DNA of 64,000 bases. It comes from UBA6244 sp965140775. Its GTDB lineage: Bacteria; Bacteroidota; Bacteroidia; Bacteroidales; F082. The notes below the pieces were generated by a model, which was not told the origin of the DNA, did no database searches, and worked only from the letters and a program-made list of their open reading frames with translations. The position numbers and the translations under genes were made by a program. The stretch lies in contig OZ223471.1 of NCBI GenBank assembly GCA_965140775.1, positions 3,038,001 to 3,102,000 of the forward strand. Direction: 5' to 3'. This document shows, one piece after another, positions 8,245 to 17,800 of this stretch; position 1 is the stretch's first letter; the number at the start of each line of letters is the position of its first letter.

Positions 8245-8979
8245 TTAGCTATTGCCCGGAGGATGCGCCAGAAAATAATATTCCTTCGACTGCAGGTAGT
8301 GTTGTGTAAAAACTTCGAGCGTAAGTGGCGGACTTTGGCTGATCCAACCTTCAAGATTGGAAATTTGCAGTCCACATTCCTCCACCAACAACTGATAGAT
8401 CATTTCGGGAGTGGTTTGGTAATAGTCGCTGGCACCCAAACCAAATTCAAATACCACGAATGGTTTGTCTTTTTTCAGGATGGATTTGGCTCCACGCAGC
8501 ACCCCGTATTCGGCACCTTCCACATCTATTTTGATGAATTTCACCACCTGATTTTCGGGCACGAGGTGATCGAGGAGGTCGAGTTTTACGTTGATTTCTT
8601 CAATTTCGGGATGCTTAACGTCGTAACGCCGCTTCATGATACCGCTGTACGCAGGAGCATTTTTTACGTAGTTGAAAGTAGTGGTTCCTTTTTTGTCGCT
8701 CAAAGCACACGAAAAAAGATGAATGTTATCCTGAGTATATTTAGTTTTGAGTTGGGCAAACATCGCCGGAATGGGTTCAAATGCGTAATGTTGTCCGTTG
8801 GGGGCGTATTTCAGCATCAAATCGAGCATCTCCCCCTTGTGACAGCCCACATCCACACAACTCGAGTCGTCAGCTATAACCTTTTCCATGATCCGGGTGG
8901 TTAGTCGATCGTACTTGAGGTTCTTTGTCAGATCAAGACCCAGGGCGGTGAGTGTGTTTCGAATGATACGCTTTAACAT
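8245..8979 (-). CDS. FkbM-family SAM-dependent methyltransferase
   Basis: A 244-residue class I methyltransferase of the FkbM/Methyltransf_21 family. The SAM-binding loop is SCVDVGCHKGEMLDLML (about 40-56). The acidic residue ending strand 2 is in YAFEPIPAMF, and the family hallmark KIDVEGAEYGVLRGA is present near residue 150. Members O-methylate sugars or small molecules in polysaccharide and natural-product pathways, and the acceptor cannot be read from the sequence. The start is ATG 8979; a TTG three codons upstream is less likely. It stands alone between the efflux operon and a divergent gene. Confidence 0.88.
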   Translation of the reverse strand: MLKRIIRNTLTALGLDLTKNLKYDRLTTRIMEKVIADDSSCVDVGCHKGEMLDLMLKYAPNGQHYAFEPIPAMFAQLKTKYTQDNIHLFSCALSDKKGTTTFNYVKNAPAYSGIMKRRYDVKHPEIEEINVKLDLLDHLVPENQVVKFIKIDVEGAEYGVLRGAKSILKKDKPFVVFEFGLGASDYYQTTPEMIYQLLVEECGLQISNLEGWISQSPPLTLEVFTQHYLQSKEYYFLAHPPGNS

Positions 8980-9010
8980 GCAATTCAACTTAGGGCAGCA
9001 TTATTATGCC

Positions 9011-9018
9011 TACATTTG
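9011..9018 (+). promoter_or_regulatory. -7 element for the DUF502-surE transcript
   Basis: TACATTTG matches TAnnTTTG and lies 26 bp upstream of the ATG at 9044. No clear -33 element was seen. Confidence 0.4.
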
Positions 9019-9043
9019 ATTTTGTAAAAAATGCAAAAGTAAT

Positions 9044-9646
9044 ATGTTTAAAAGACTTTGGAGGGGCCTGATGAATTATTTTTTCAAAGGCCTGTTGTTA
9101 TTGGCTCCCATCACGGTTACAATTTGGGCCATTGTGGCCATTTTCGATTTTGTGGATGGCCTGTTGCGTGAGCTGATTGTGGATATAACCGGTCGGGCGC
9201 TCCCCGGGTTGGGGTTCATCGCAGTCATTTTCATGATTCTTCTGATCGGATTGCTGGGGTCCACCATTGTTTTTAACCCCATCATCACCTATTTTGATGG
9301 GTTGATGGCCAAAGCACCGATCATTAAAATTGTCTATACTTCGGTAAAAGACCTGGTTTCGGCCTTTGTGGGACAGAAAAAAAGGTTTACCGAACCGGTA
9401 CTCGTGCAGATAGGTGCATCGTCGAATTTGCAAAAGGTAGGCTTCATTACCAACAAAGACTTAAAGTATTTGGGTATGCCCAATGAAAAAGTAGCCGTAT
9501 ATTTGCCCCACTCGTATGCATGGTCAGGAAATCTGTTCATCGTGTCAATGGAGTATATTCAGCCCTTAAATGCCAGCCCCACAGATGTCATGAAGTTTGT
9601 GATTTCGGCAGGAGTAAGCAATCTGGATGGCGACAACAGCGAATAA
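9044..9646 (+). CDS. DUF502 family membrane protein
   Basis: A 200-residue protein of the DUF502 family. Two membrane helices are evident: about 10-35 (NYFFKGLLLLAPITVTIWAI) and about 55-80 (LGFIAVIFMILLIGLLGSTI). The conserved family segments follow: KAPIIKIVYTSVKDLVSAF, the strand VLVQIGASSNLQKVGFIT, and a PHSYAWSGNLFIV block. The function of the family is unknown; it is widespread and related proteins exist in plants. The product is an inner-membrane protein with a soluble C-terminal half. It is followed after 52 bp by surE, probably in the same transcript. Confidence 0.88.
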   Translation: MFKRLWRGLMNYFFKGLLLLAPITVTIWAIVAIFDFVDGLLRELIVDITGRALPGLGFIAVIFMILLIGLLGSTIVFNPIITYFDGLMAKAPIIKIVYTSVKDLVSAFVGQKKRFTEPVLVQIGASSNLQKVGFITNKDLKYLGMPNEKVAVYLPHSYAWSGNLFIVSMEYIQPLNASPTDVMKFVISAGVSNLDGDNSE

Positions 9647-9698
9647 CACCCTGAGCTTCAACAGGAAAATATTTTATCAAAATAAAAAAAAGACATCT

Positions 9699-10460
9699 AT
9701 GACGAAACCAACCATATTGATTTCCAACGACGATGGTGCCGGAGCCAAAGGACTTAGAAGACTGATTGCCACCATGCGAAAATTGGGAAATGTGGTGGTG
9801 ATTGTTTCCGAAGGCCCCATGTCGGGCATGGGACATGCCGTTACCATGCAGCAACCCTTGCGGGCACGATTGGTAGCAGACGAAGCCGGATACAAGGAAT
9901 ACATCACCAACGGAACTCCGGTGGACAACATTAAAATGGGCAAACACCTGTTGTTGGACAGAGCACCTGATCTGGTGGTAAGTGGCATCAACCATGGCTC
10001 CAATGCGGCCATTAATGTGATATACTCGGGAACCATGGGCGCTGTGCTCGAAGCCGCCATCGACGGTATTCCGGCCATAGGTTTTTCGCTCGACGACTAT
10101 GGAACCCATGCCCGTTTCGATCATTGCGATGAACTGGTGGAAAAAATCACCCGAAAAGTACTTGATCAGGGACTTCCCAAAGGCGTATGTTTAAACGTCA
10201 ACTTTCCCAAATATACAGAAGAAGGACCACGGGGAGCCAAAATGTGCAGGCAGGCTCAAGCCCGATGGATAGAGGATTTTGAAGAACGTATCGACCCCTA
10301 TGGCCGAAATTATTATTGGATGGGTGGTCGTTTTGAAAATGGTGATGGTCGTCCGGAAACAGATTTAAAGGCACTTTCGGAAAATTACGCATCCGTTGTG
10401 CCTACCCAATTTGATTTTACTGCCCATCAATATGTTACCGAATTAAATTTAGGCCTATGA
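9699..10460 (+). CDS. surE: 5'/3'-nucleotidase SurE
   Basis: Survival protein E, a metal-dependent nucleoside monophosphate phosphatase acting in the cytoplasm, 253 residues. Key motifs: the metal-binding NDDG near the N-terminus (ILISNDDGAGAKG), GMGHAVTM, the NGTPVDN loop, and SGINHGSNAAINVIYSGTMG with the metal-binding Asn, followed by AVLEAAIDGIPAIGFSL. I chose ATG 9699. The frame is open back to 9627, but those codons overlap the end of the DUF502 gene and lack family similarity. The stop overlaps the next start by 4 bp (ATGA). The region after residue 180 is typical of the longer SurE proteins. Confidence 0.95.
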   Translation: MTKPTILISNDDGAGAKGLRRLIATMRKLGNVVVIVSEGPMSGMGHAVTMQQPLRARLVADEAGYKEYITNGTPVDNIKMGKHLLLDRAPDLVVSGINHGSNAAINVIYSGTMGAVLEAAIDGIPAIGFSLDDYGTHARFDHCDELVEKITRKVLDQGLPKGVCLNVNFPKYTEEGPRGAKMCRQAQARWIEDFEERIDPYGRNYYWMGGRFENGDGRPETDLKALSENYASVVPTQFDFTAHQYVTELNLGL

Positions 10461-10753
10461 GACCAGGATTGATGAAACGTGATTGCTTTTTTGTGGGTAT
10501 GGGCATGGGGATCGTGCTACCGGCCCTGCTTTTAGCCATACTGTTGGGCTTGGACTGGCTTCTGATGACCACGTTCAACACCCAGCTTACCCGCCACATG
10601 CACTACCTCTACCTGTTGAGCATGGCCGCCAACCTGCTCCCCCTGCGCTATTACCTGGCCAAACTAAACTACGAAAAAACAGGCATGGGCTTACTGCTGA
10701 TGACCATCGCAGGTGTAATCGGTTATTTCTATTTGTTTGGGGTGGGAGAATAA
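10457..10753 (+). CDS. Small hydrophobic membrane protein
   Basis: A 98-residue protein not recognised from any named family. Three predicted membrane helices: about 12-37 (FVGMGMGIVLPALLLAILLG), about 47-63, and about 75-94 (GMGLLLMTIAGVIGYFYLFG). Its start overlaps the surE stop by 4 bp, so translation is probably coupled and it belongs to the same operon. Residues MRPGLMK precede a second possible ATG at codon 6. The context gives no function. Confidence 0.75.
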   Translation: MRPGLMKRDCFFVGMGMGIVLPALLLAILLGLDWLLMTTFNTQLTRHMHYLYLLSMAANLLPLRYYLAKLNYEKTGMGLLLMTIAGVIGYFYLFGVGE

Positions 10754-10761
10754 AAAAACCA

Positions 10762-10769
10762 TATCTTTG
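10762..10769 (+). promoter_or_regulatory. -7 element before a small putative lipoprotein gene
   Basis: TATCTTTG, an exact consensus match only 4 bp before the ATG at 10774. This would give a nearly leaderless transcript, or it indicates that translation starts further downstream. Confidence 0.35.
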
Positions 10770-10773
10770 GCCG

Positions 10774-11166
10774 ATGATTTCTAAGAAAGAAAATATAACT
10801 GATTTTTTTGGCACCGCCATTTTTTTGGTATTGTTCTCTCTTTTTGTGGGCTGTTACACACATAGCCCTGAGCCAACCATCCGTAAAGATGTAAAAATTA
10901 GCATGACCGCAGGTTTGCAAACAAATCAAACTGCGCTAAATAATTTTCAACAGATCAACTGTCAGCATTCACTGATTCCGTTGCTTGATAAATCGTACAT
11001 AAGACTTACAAATCAAGATAACCGACATCAAAGTGACAACCTCAAAAACAATCAACAGTTTTCTTCTCAAAAAAAAGTAGAGAACAGAATTGCCCCTCAA
11101 ATACATTTGAGGCAGTTCCGCCAGCCACTACATTACACTTCCGAAGACATCACTTTTTTAAGTTAA
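10774..11166 (+). CDS. Hypothetical exported protein, possible lipoprotein
   Basis: 130 residues with no recognisable family. The N-terminus has a hydrophobic segment (FFGTAIFLVLFSLFVGCYTHS) with a Cys at the signal-peptide boundary. The lipobox is imperfect (Phe at -3), so lipidation is a guess. The rest is rich in Asn, Gln, Ser and His (about 40 such residues) and looks unstructured. The reading frame extends upstream in antisense-like composition over the previous gene and should not be extended. A strong hairpin terminator follows 24 bp after the stop. It may be a real small gene or only a fortuitous frame. Confidence 0.4.
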   Translation: MISKKENITDFFGTAIFLVLFSLFVGCYTHSPEPTIRKDVKISMTAGLQTNQTALNNFQQINCQHSLIPLLDKSYIRLTNQDNRHQSDNLKNNQQFSSQKKVENRIAPQIHLRQFRQPLHYTSEDITFLS

Positions 11167-11189
11167 ATCACCTTTTTTTATTACCGATA

Positions 11190-11220
11190 CTGCTTTCACC
11201 CGAAAGCAGGTAATTTTTTT
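11190..11220 (+). terminator. Rho-independent terminator upstream of the SecD-like gene
   Basis: 8-bp stem CTGCTTTC/GAAAGCAG with a 4-nt loop, followed by GTAATTTTTTT. It ends only 19 bp before the next ATG, and no TAnnTTTG element lies between, so it could work as an attenuator for the downstream gene. Confidence 0.75.
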
Positions 11221-11239
11221 AACTTAAAATTTTATAACA

Positions 11240-12097
11240 ATGAAAACAATATTATACGCAATGATTGCCATCATGATTTTTGGCATTGTTGCAACCGGTT
11301 TAACCATCAAATCGAATAAAAACCAAGTTATTATCCTCCAGTCAGCGGAAAACCCAACCTCTGCCAGTCAACTTTCGCAATCTGCTGAAATCATCCGGCA
11401 ACGGTTGGTAACATTTGGAACCAAAGATTCCAAAGTAGCTGTAATACGCGATAAAAATCAAATAGCGATAACGCTTCTCGACCCACAGGACATAGAATTG
11501 ATTAAGCTATTGGTAACCCAAAAGGGAAGGCTGGAATTTTTTGAAACCTATATACGTGAAGAGGTGGTTGGTACATTTGTTTCCGACAGTGTATTGACCA
11601 CCTACATGGAAACTCCGGTGACATCTCCATCATCCTCTAATTTGGGATGCTCTACGGCTCCAAAAGCACAGAAGCTGAATTCCTTACTTAACCCGGGCAA
11701 AAATCCAAGAGTGAAATTTATGTGGACTAACTTTTTTGGACATTCCGAGAACTGTCTTTTCGCATTGAAAATAAATCTTCCAAATTCGGGGATAATTACA
11801 GGTTCAGACATCGAGAATTTTGAAGTAAAACACGAGAAAAACTCGAATGTAAACTTCCTGGAGTTTCATTTCAAGAAGTCAGCAGTAAATCGTTGGGCAG
11901 AGATTACGCGTGATAATATTAATCGATCCATCGCGATGGTTCTCGATAACAATATCGTTTCTGCCCCCTTGGTTCAATCACAAATCAATGGAGGAAATTG
12001 TCAGATTACAGGCGATTTTACACCACAAGAAGTTCTGTACCTCGCTGCGGTTGGCAACAGTAGCGAATTGCCTTTGTCGCTCGTATTGGTGAAGTAA
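11240..12097 (+). CDS. Stand-alone SecD periplasmic-domain-like protein
   Basis: 285 residues. There is one N-terminal membrane or signal segment (ILYAMIAIMIFGIVATGLTI), then a P1-base-like region in which QSAEIIRQRLVTFGTKDSKV matches the SecD AVxIIRxRVxxxGVxEPxV repeat. The C-terminal part has SecD P1-head features: VNFLEFHFKKSAVNRWAEIT, IAMVLDNNIVSAP, and ITGDFTPQEVLYLA with a degraded version of the ALPVPL ending. SecD uses this domain to pull translocating proteins into the periplasm, but its six membrane helices carrying the RND-type proton path are absent here. It is therefore a truncated paralogue, anchored or secreted, and its role is unknown. The middle contains two Cys (GCSTAP and ENCLFAL) that could pair. 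Confidence 0.75.
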   Translation: MKTILYAMIAIMIFGIVATGLTIKSNKNQVIILQSAENPTSASQLSQSAEIIRQRLVTFGTKDSKVAVIRDKNQIAITLLDPQDIELIKLLVTQKGRLEFFETYIREEVVGTFVSDSVLTTYMETPVTSPSSSNLGCSTAPKAQKLNSLLNPGKNPRVKFMWTNFFGHSENCLFALKINLPNSGIITGSDIENFEVKHEKNSNVNFLEFHFKKSAVNRWAEITRDNINRSIAMVLDNNIVSAPLVQSQINGGNCQITGDFTPQEVLYLAAVGNSSELPLSLVLVK

Positions 12098-12103
12098 AAA
12101 CCC

Positions 12104-12136
12104 ACCCCTGACAGGGTTTCGACCCCTGTCAGGGGT
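12104..12136. terminator. Bidirectional terminator between convergent genes
   Basis: Perfect 13-bp stem (ACCCCTGACAGGG and its complement) with a 7-nt loop. It lies between the stops of the plus-strand SecD-like gene and the minus-strand LolA-like gene. The flanks are AAAA on the left and TAATTT on the right, giving U-rich tails in both directions. Confidence 0.85.
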
Positions 12137-12145
12137 AATTTATCC

Positions 12146-13333
12146 CTACTCCTTCTTCCTCACATAGGTCAACTTCTCTACGGGACTCCAGTTTTTGGCT
12201 GCATCGTACGATTCGTGGATGCTAAGCACCAAACTGTCGTTGGTGATGCGATTCCATTCGTATTTCGACAATGGAATGGCTGCCAGCGTATCTGCCGGAT
12301 GAGCAGCATGGTTGTCAAACACAAAAGAACGGTCGTTAAGTGCTCCTGAAAAAACCTCGATGTCGGAATTGAAGGCGTCGTAAACTGTGATACGATAATT
12401 GTCGTCGGGCGAATAATAACTGTAATGAATCAGCTTGTTACGCACAAATACATTGTTGTATCTGATTTCCTCTTTAAGCAGATTGGTGGATTGGAAATCA
12501 ATATTTGAGGTTGTTCGGTCGATTAAATACCAACGATTTGCACGGGCATACCACATTTCAACATTTACATTCCAATTTCCTTGCAAAAAGGCCAATCGAC
12601 TCATCTCCACACTTCGGGGCATCACAAACCAAGAGGTATCTACGGGAACATTCAACTCGACTTGTTCTATTTGCAGTATTCGGTCGCGTTGCGAAAATGT
12701 TCGTTCGATGAAGAAGGGTATCACCAGTCCGTCAACTTCACGGAAATCGTCGAAATAGGATTCTGCCGGTGTCCTGTAAGCGAAATCCACCCAATTGGAT
12801 TCGCTCTTCAGCTCCAGATAGGTTTGGGCGTCGAGGTACCAGGTTTCGGTTCTGCGGTTGGGTCGGGTAACCTTCAGAACAAACACTTCCACGCCGTCCA
12901 GGTCATCTTTTCCAACCAATTCCACGTTAATACCCCTTTCCTTGTAATGATAAAAGGGTGTAAAAAATTCGGCTTTTTGATAAAACACATTTTGTTCCGC
13001 ACTGTTTAACTCCCTGGGGAAGGTAAATTCCTGCCAAGGGTCTATGGTCCAACCCTTTTCGCCGTCAAAGGCTTCTTCTACATGGTATTTACCCAATTCC
13101 AACTGACTGTAATAACTTCCATTTTTCGTTTTATAGGCATACCAATCCTCTTCCACGCTAAAAGCAGTGAAGCGTCCCGTAATTTTCATTGATTCGATGG
13201 CATCCCACTTTTCGGCTCCGCCATGTGCTTCAATATGTTTGGAGATAATTTCGTCTAATTCCTGTGCCTTCGCCAGTAAACCGACCGTGGTTAGCATAAC
13301 CGTCAGCACCATCTGATATAATATACGTTTCAT
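12146..13333 (-). CDS. LolA-like exported protein with a second C-terminal domain
   Basis: 395 residues with a signal peptide ending near LLAKAQ (about 23). The first part (about 24-240) has the opening seen in outer membrane lipoprotein-sorting relatives (IISKHIEAHGGAEKWDAIESMKITG) and a run of beta-strands with KVTRPNRRTETWYLDAQTYL, consistent with the half-barrel LolA/LolB-like fold that binds lipid moieties. The C-terminal part (about 255-395, starting LAFLQGNWNVNVEMW) is a separate beta-rich domain of a type seen in small exported DUF proteins. It is last in a minus-strand group with a propeller gene 24 bp upstream and an FtsX-type ABC system before that, so a role in moving a lipid or lipoprotein is plausible but unproven. 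Confidence 0.65.
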   Translation of the reverse strand: MKRILYQMVLTVMLTTVGLLAKAQELDEIISKHIEAHGGAEKWDAIESMKITGRFTAFSVEEDWYAYKTKNGSYYSQLELGKYHVEEAFDGEKGWTIDPWQEFTFPRELNSAEQNVFYQKAEFFTPFYHYKERGINVELVGKDDLDGVEVFVLKVTRPNRRTETWYLDAQTYLELKSESNWVDFAYRTPAESYFDDFREVDGLVIPFFIERTFSQRDRILQIEQVELNVPVDTSWFVMPRSVEMSRLAFLQGNWNVNVEMWYARANRWYLIDRTTSNIDFQSTNLLKEEIRYNNVFVRNKLIHYSYYSPDDNYRITVYDAFNSDIEVFSGALNDRSFVFDNHAAHPADTLAAIPLSKYEWNRITNDSLVLSIHESYDAAKNWSPVEKLTYVRKKE

Positions 13334-13357
13334 AATAATCCGGTTTTGTGTTGATGA

Positions 13358-14593
13358 TTAATTTAACTGATAACAAGCCATTTCCGTAAGGTTGCGCACA
13401 AATACTTTTCCATTGGAAAATGAAGGTGCCGTCCATGATTTCCCCGAAAGGGCATCAACGGAACCATGTTCGGTATAGGCTTCCGGGTTGGTATCCACCA
13501 TCACCAGTGTTCCCTGATCGGAGAGTACCAACAGTTGATTGTCCACCAGAATTAAACTTCCTTTACCCAAACCTCGCTTGGTCCATTTCACTTCACCGGC
13601 TTCTGCTGAAATACAACGCAGCGCCGCCACGTGAAATCCATAAATATATCCGTTGTAGTAACAACTGGAGCTAAAGTCGTTTTTCATGGCAGGCCCGGTA
13701 AGAAACTCTGTGGCTTTGTTGTTTTCAACCGACACGATGCAAAACGATGGTGTTCTGACTCCTGACAGGAAAATTTTGTTTTTGTCAACCAACAAGGGAA
13801 TGGCAGTTAGTCCGCCAAAGGGCATGGTAAAAGTCCACAATGTATCGCCCTGCAGATTATAGGAGTATAAAGTTCTGCCATTGGCGAAAATAATTTGCTG
13901 CTGACCATCGATGGTGGTCAATAGAGGCGAATCATGGGAACTGACTCCTTCGCCCGAAGCCCACAGCAGTTTTCCATCCTTTTTGCCAAAAGCGCCAAAA
14001 GTCCTGTTTTCGGTTCCGCCAATCTCCATGATCACCGTTTCGTCCAACAGCAGAGGGGAGCTGGCATATCCCCACCGCGGGATGGTACTGCCATAGGTTT
14101 CCCCAAAATTTACCTGCCATACGAGTGCGCCATCTTTTCGGGCAACGGCAGACAGTGTCCCCTTGCCGCTGAAGCAAAAAACGTAGTCCTCGTCGATGGA
14201 AGGCGTTGCTCTGGCACCGCAGCCCCAGCCGTCGGCATCATAATACATGGAATCGACTTGGGTACGCCAAAGTTCGTTGCCCGTATTTTCATCGTAGGCT
14301 ACCACAAATTCAAATCCGGAAATACTATCCAGTTTTTCGCTGGTCATGGTATAAACCACTCCATCCACTACCGTCAATTCGGAAAAGCCCTCTCCTATTT
14401 CCTTTTTCCATAATAGTTTGGGTGGTGATTGATTCCAATCGGTGGATGAAAGTTTCTCCGTGGAAACGCCATTGCGATTTTGACCTCTGAACTGAGGCCA
14501 TGCATGGGTACTGCTTTGCTGAGCAAATCCCGCGTATCCCTGAAATACCATCAGGAACACAAGCACCCCAAGGTGCATCATCTTCTTTTTCAT
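13358..14593 (-). CDS. PQQ-like beta-propeller protein E (exported)
   Basis: 411 residues, signal peptide about 1-24 (ends GYAGFAQQ). The mature protein is a quinoprotein-like/BamB-type propeller. It starts with PQFRGQNRNG and carries tryptophan-docking repeats such as YDENTGNELWRTQV and KKDGKLLWASG. Each blade has a VYxxT or VFCFSG type strand. It shares the [F/W/Y]RG opening with four other propellers further upstream on the same strand. It shows neither the adjacent-Cys pair nor the acidic catalytic arrangement of true PQQ alcohol dehydrogenases, so enzymatic PQQ use is doubtful. The start is ATG 14593; two non-ATG codons extend the frame. It is probably cotranscribed with the LolA-like gene. 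Confidence 0.82.
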   Translation of the reverse strand: MKKKMMHLGVLVFLMVFQGYAGFAQQSSTHAWPQFRGQNRNGVSTEKLSSTDWNQSPPKLLWKKEIGEGFSELTVVDGVVYTMTSEKLDSISGFEFVVAYDENTGNELWRTQVDSMYYDADGWGCGARATPSIDEDYVFCFSGKGTLSAVARKDGALVWQVNFGETYGSTIPRWGYASSPLLLDETVIMEIGGTENRTFGAFGKKDGKLLWASGEGVSSHDSPLLTTIDGQQQIIFANGRTLYSYNLQGDTLWTFTMPFGGLTAIPLLVDKNKIFLSGVRTPSFCIVSVENNKATEFLTGPAMKNDFSSSCYYNGYIYGFHVAALRCISAEAGEVKWTKRGLGKGSLILVDNQLLVLSDQGTLVMVDTNPEAYTEHGSVDALSGKSWTAPSFSNGKVFVRNLTEMACYQLN

Positions 14594-14802
14594 AAGCAAT
14601 TATCTATTCATTAAATGGTTGCCAAAACAAAAATGGAGTTGTAAACATAGAAAACCGCTTTACACGGTGGAAGTGATGGCAGTAGCAGGAGATGTTTTCG
14701 TTTGGTGAGATTTCAATCTTCCAAAACGAAATAAGTCCTTAATGGTCAGTGTATAAAAGTGGATATAAAAATACAAAAAATCTGATTCGTGACAAACAGA
14801 GG

Positions 14803-17800
14803 CTATTCATTTCGTAATTCATTGCCCCAATCACGTTTGATAGCCCAATGGGAGGCGAGCACAATCCAAAGGGTAGCGCTGAAAAAGACTCCGCAGACCA
14901 ACATAATCAAAAAATATCCCGGAACTTGAAAAGCAGGAGAAAACAATGAAGGAAGTATGCCAATCAATGCCGAGATGATTCCAATGGCCATCCCCATGAG
15001 CAGCAACCACATATTTTCCATGACAATGAGCTGAAACAATTGTTTTCGTGTAAATCCCAGAGCTTTCATAACAGCCAGTTCGTGTTTGCGGTCCAGCATG
15101 TTGCGCATGAGCACAATCCCCATCCCTACCGTTCCCAGAATAACACCCAAACCTCCCAAGATCATGAAAATGTTGAGATAAGTATTGGTGACGGAATAAA
15201 AGGCCGCCAGCCGTTTGGGAGCCGACATTATCTCGACACCATAGTCCACCCATCGGCTTTTAAGCAGCTGTCCCATTTCTTTTTCCTGAGAAAGTGGCAC
15301 CTCCACCAGCATCATTTGCGAGCCTCCCGACGAGGGGAAATTGGCCAAAAAGCAACTATCCGAAATAAGAATATTCCCCTGAAATACAGATGGATTGAGC
15401 CCGCCCACCAAAAGCAAACGAATGGTATCGCCCCGCTCGTTCAGGTAGGTCAGGGTGTCGCCGATGGATTTCATCAACCCCCACTGAATCACGGTTTGGT
15501 CGGCAATGGCCGGAACAACTCCTAAGCCTCTGTTTTTGGTCAATTGGAGCCAGGGTGAAGGGGCATCATCCAACAAATTGGAGAAGGAAAATGCACCAAG
15601 ACTGTTGAAAATTTTGGGGTTAACACCCAGAATTTGTGGCAATTGAACCTGATTCAGATTCAAACAACTGGCATCATCACCCGGAAGGTTATAAAATTGA
15701 ACGAAGGAAGTATTTTTCATCACCTCCTCCCCATCAAGCCCGTAGGTCGAACGCCCTTCACGGGTATTGAGGTCGTGTAAAATCGGCACCGAAGTTTCTA
15801 CCCAAAGTGAAAAACCACCTGTGCCTGAAGTACGCTGGTTTTCTGCGCTGACAAAGGTTTTTCGGTTGGCACCGGTGACAATAATGGTAAAAGTTCCCAA
15901 AGCCAGCAACCAAACCACTGCCATGCTTCGGTTTTTATTCCTTCCAACATTTTTCCAAATGAGTTCGCCCATTTCAAACCTCTTTTTCCGAAACGACATG
16001 TTTCCTTTGGCAGGGTCTATCAAAATGGACACAAAGGAGGCGCTGCCCATGAGAAACAGAAAACCGGCAGCCAGCACCAGCGGAGCGTTTTGTACCAACG
16101 CATGGGAAAAGGAATATATGACCATCGCCGCAGTTCCTCCCCAACCCAACACAACCAAAAACCTGTTTACCAATGTCTTACCAAAACGAACAGGAACAGA
16201 TTGCGAACGTATAACAGCAACTATATTTTTTCTGAAACTGCGGGCAGTAATCACGTAAATGGAAATCGTAGCAATAACCATCCCCGTTAAAATACCTACG
16301 AGAAGGGTTTGTGGTCGAATGACCATCTTTAACATGTCGGCATGAACGGCATCATTCCAAACGGAATTTAACCCCCACAGCATCACCTTATTGTATAGCA
16401 CACCCAACATTCCTCCCAGCAAAGCTGAAAGCACCAGCGCGGGCAATGCCTCCATCATCCGGAGCCTGATGAGTTGGCGTTTGTTGAAACCAAGAGCATA
16501 AACGACACCTGTTTCCCGACGTCGGCTTTCCACATTCAGGCTGTAAACCAGCACCAAAAGCAAGAGTGCAGCAACAATAACAAAAAAGCTCAGACTCAGA
16601 AACAACTGACCAAAATCAACACCGTTGGTAGCCGCTTGTTTACCTTGCCTGCGCACATCAACAAACGACAGGTTAATATCGGAAGGGCTGAGGGTTTGGA
16701 GCAATCGGCTCTCCAATTCAGATTTGGACAGGGTATCCGCAGAAAATCGAATAGCGGTATAATTCCCAAAGGGATTTTCCCACAGTTGCAGACCCTTTTT
16801 TAAGGAAATATATGCCTTGGGTGTTCCACGGTAATCGGTCCAGTACTGTTCATCTTTGTCGCGAATTTTGCTCAAATCGATGGGGATGCCCGCCTCCCAA
16901 TCGCGACAATTTCCGGCTTCGGTGAGTCCGGGAAAGGCGGGCATGAGCGACCTGTTTAGGGATGGTGATTCCACAGGAACAATTTCCGACACACGAAACC
17001 AGGCACTTTTCTCCACCAATTTTCGCATGGATCCCATGGCGAAATAACGCATCTGAAGTGAATCGCCGACTTTGATATCCAAGTCGTTGGCCAACCAGCT
17101 ATTGACTATTATGTCATTGTCGTTGAGGGTTTTATCCAGAAGGGTTCGGGAGGCAGCCGTAACGAAGGAATAGGGAGTTTCGTTTTCGTGAAAACGAAGG
17201 GAGTTGACAAAATAGGTAAGGATTTTTTGTGATTCAATGGGCCAATTTTCCAATCGATCGGAGATGGACTTATCGAAAAAAACACGATCGGAAAGCAATT
17301 GCAAAGCACTTGAATCAGGCAAGTAGGAGAGCGACAATCCGGCATCTTTTAGTTGCCAGTTTTCGCTAAGACTTTGGTTTAAAACACCTTCAGATAAGCC
17401 TTCCTTGTCAGCCACCAAAATTAAATTGCACAAACCCTGCAAGTCCATTTTATCGGCCAGAAGTTGTCGGGGAACGAAAATATTATAAGGTGCCAACTGG
17501 TTGTTTCTCAAACTAAACCGTCCCAATTGATTGCTGCCCGCGATGGCAGAAACCTTCAAACGTAACGCCACCGTAGCGGTTTCCTCCTCCGAAAAAGGCG
17601 CATTTAATGGGATGAGCTCAGCCTGCCGGATCCTGAGCAACAGTTCGTCGCCGGGATTCACCGACAGTTCGTCGGCGATATTTTGTGAAATAACGATTCC
17701 ATCAGAAGTCCATTCAGGTAACTGTCCATCAGCAAGTTGCCAAAACGAGGCATCCACGCCCATGATCTGCGCCGATGAAATTCTGGATTGGTTTTGTGGG

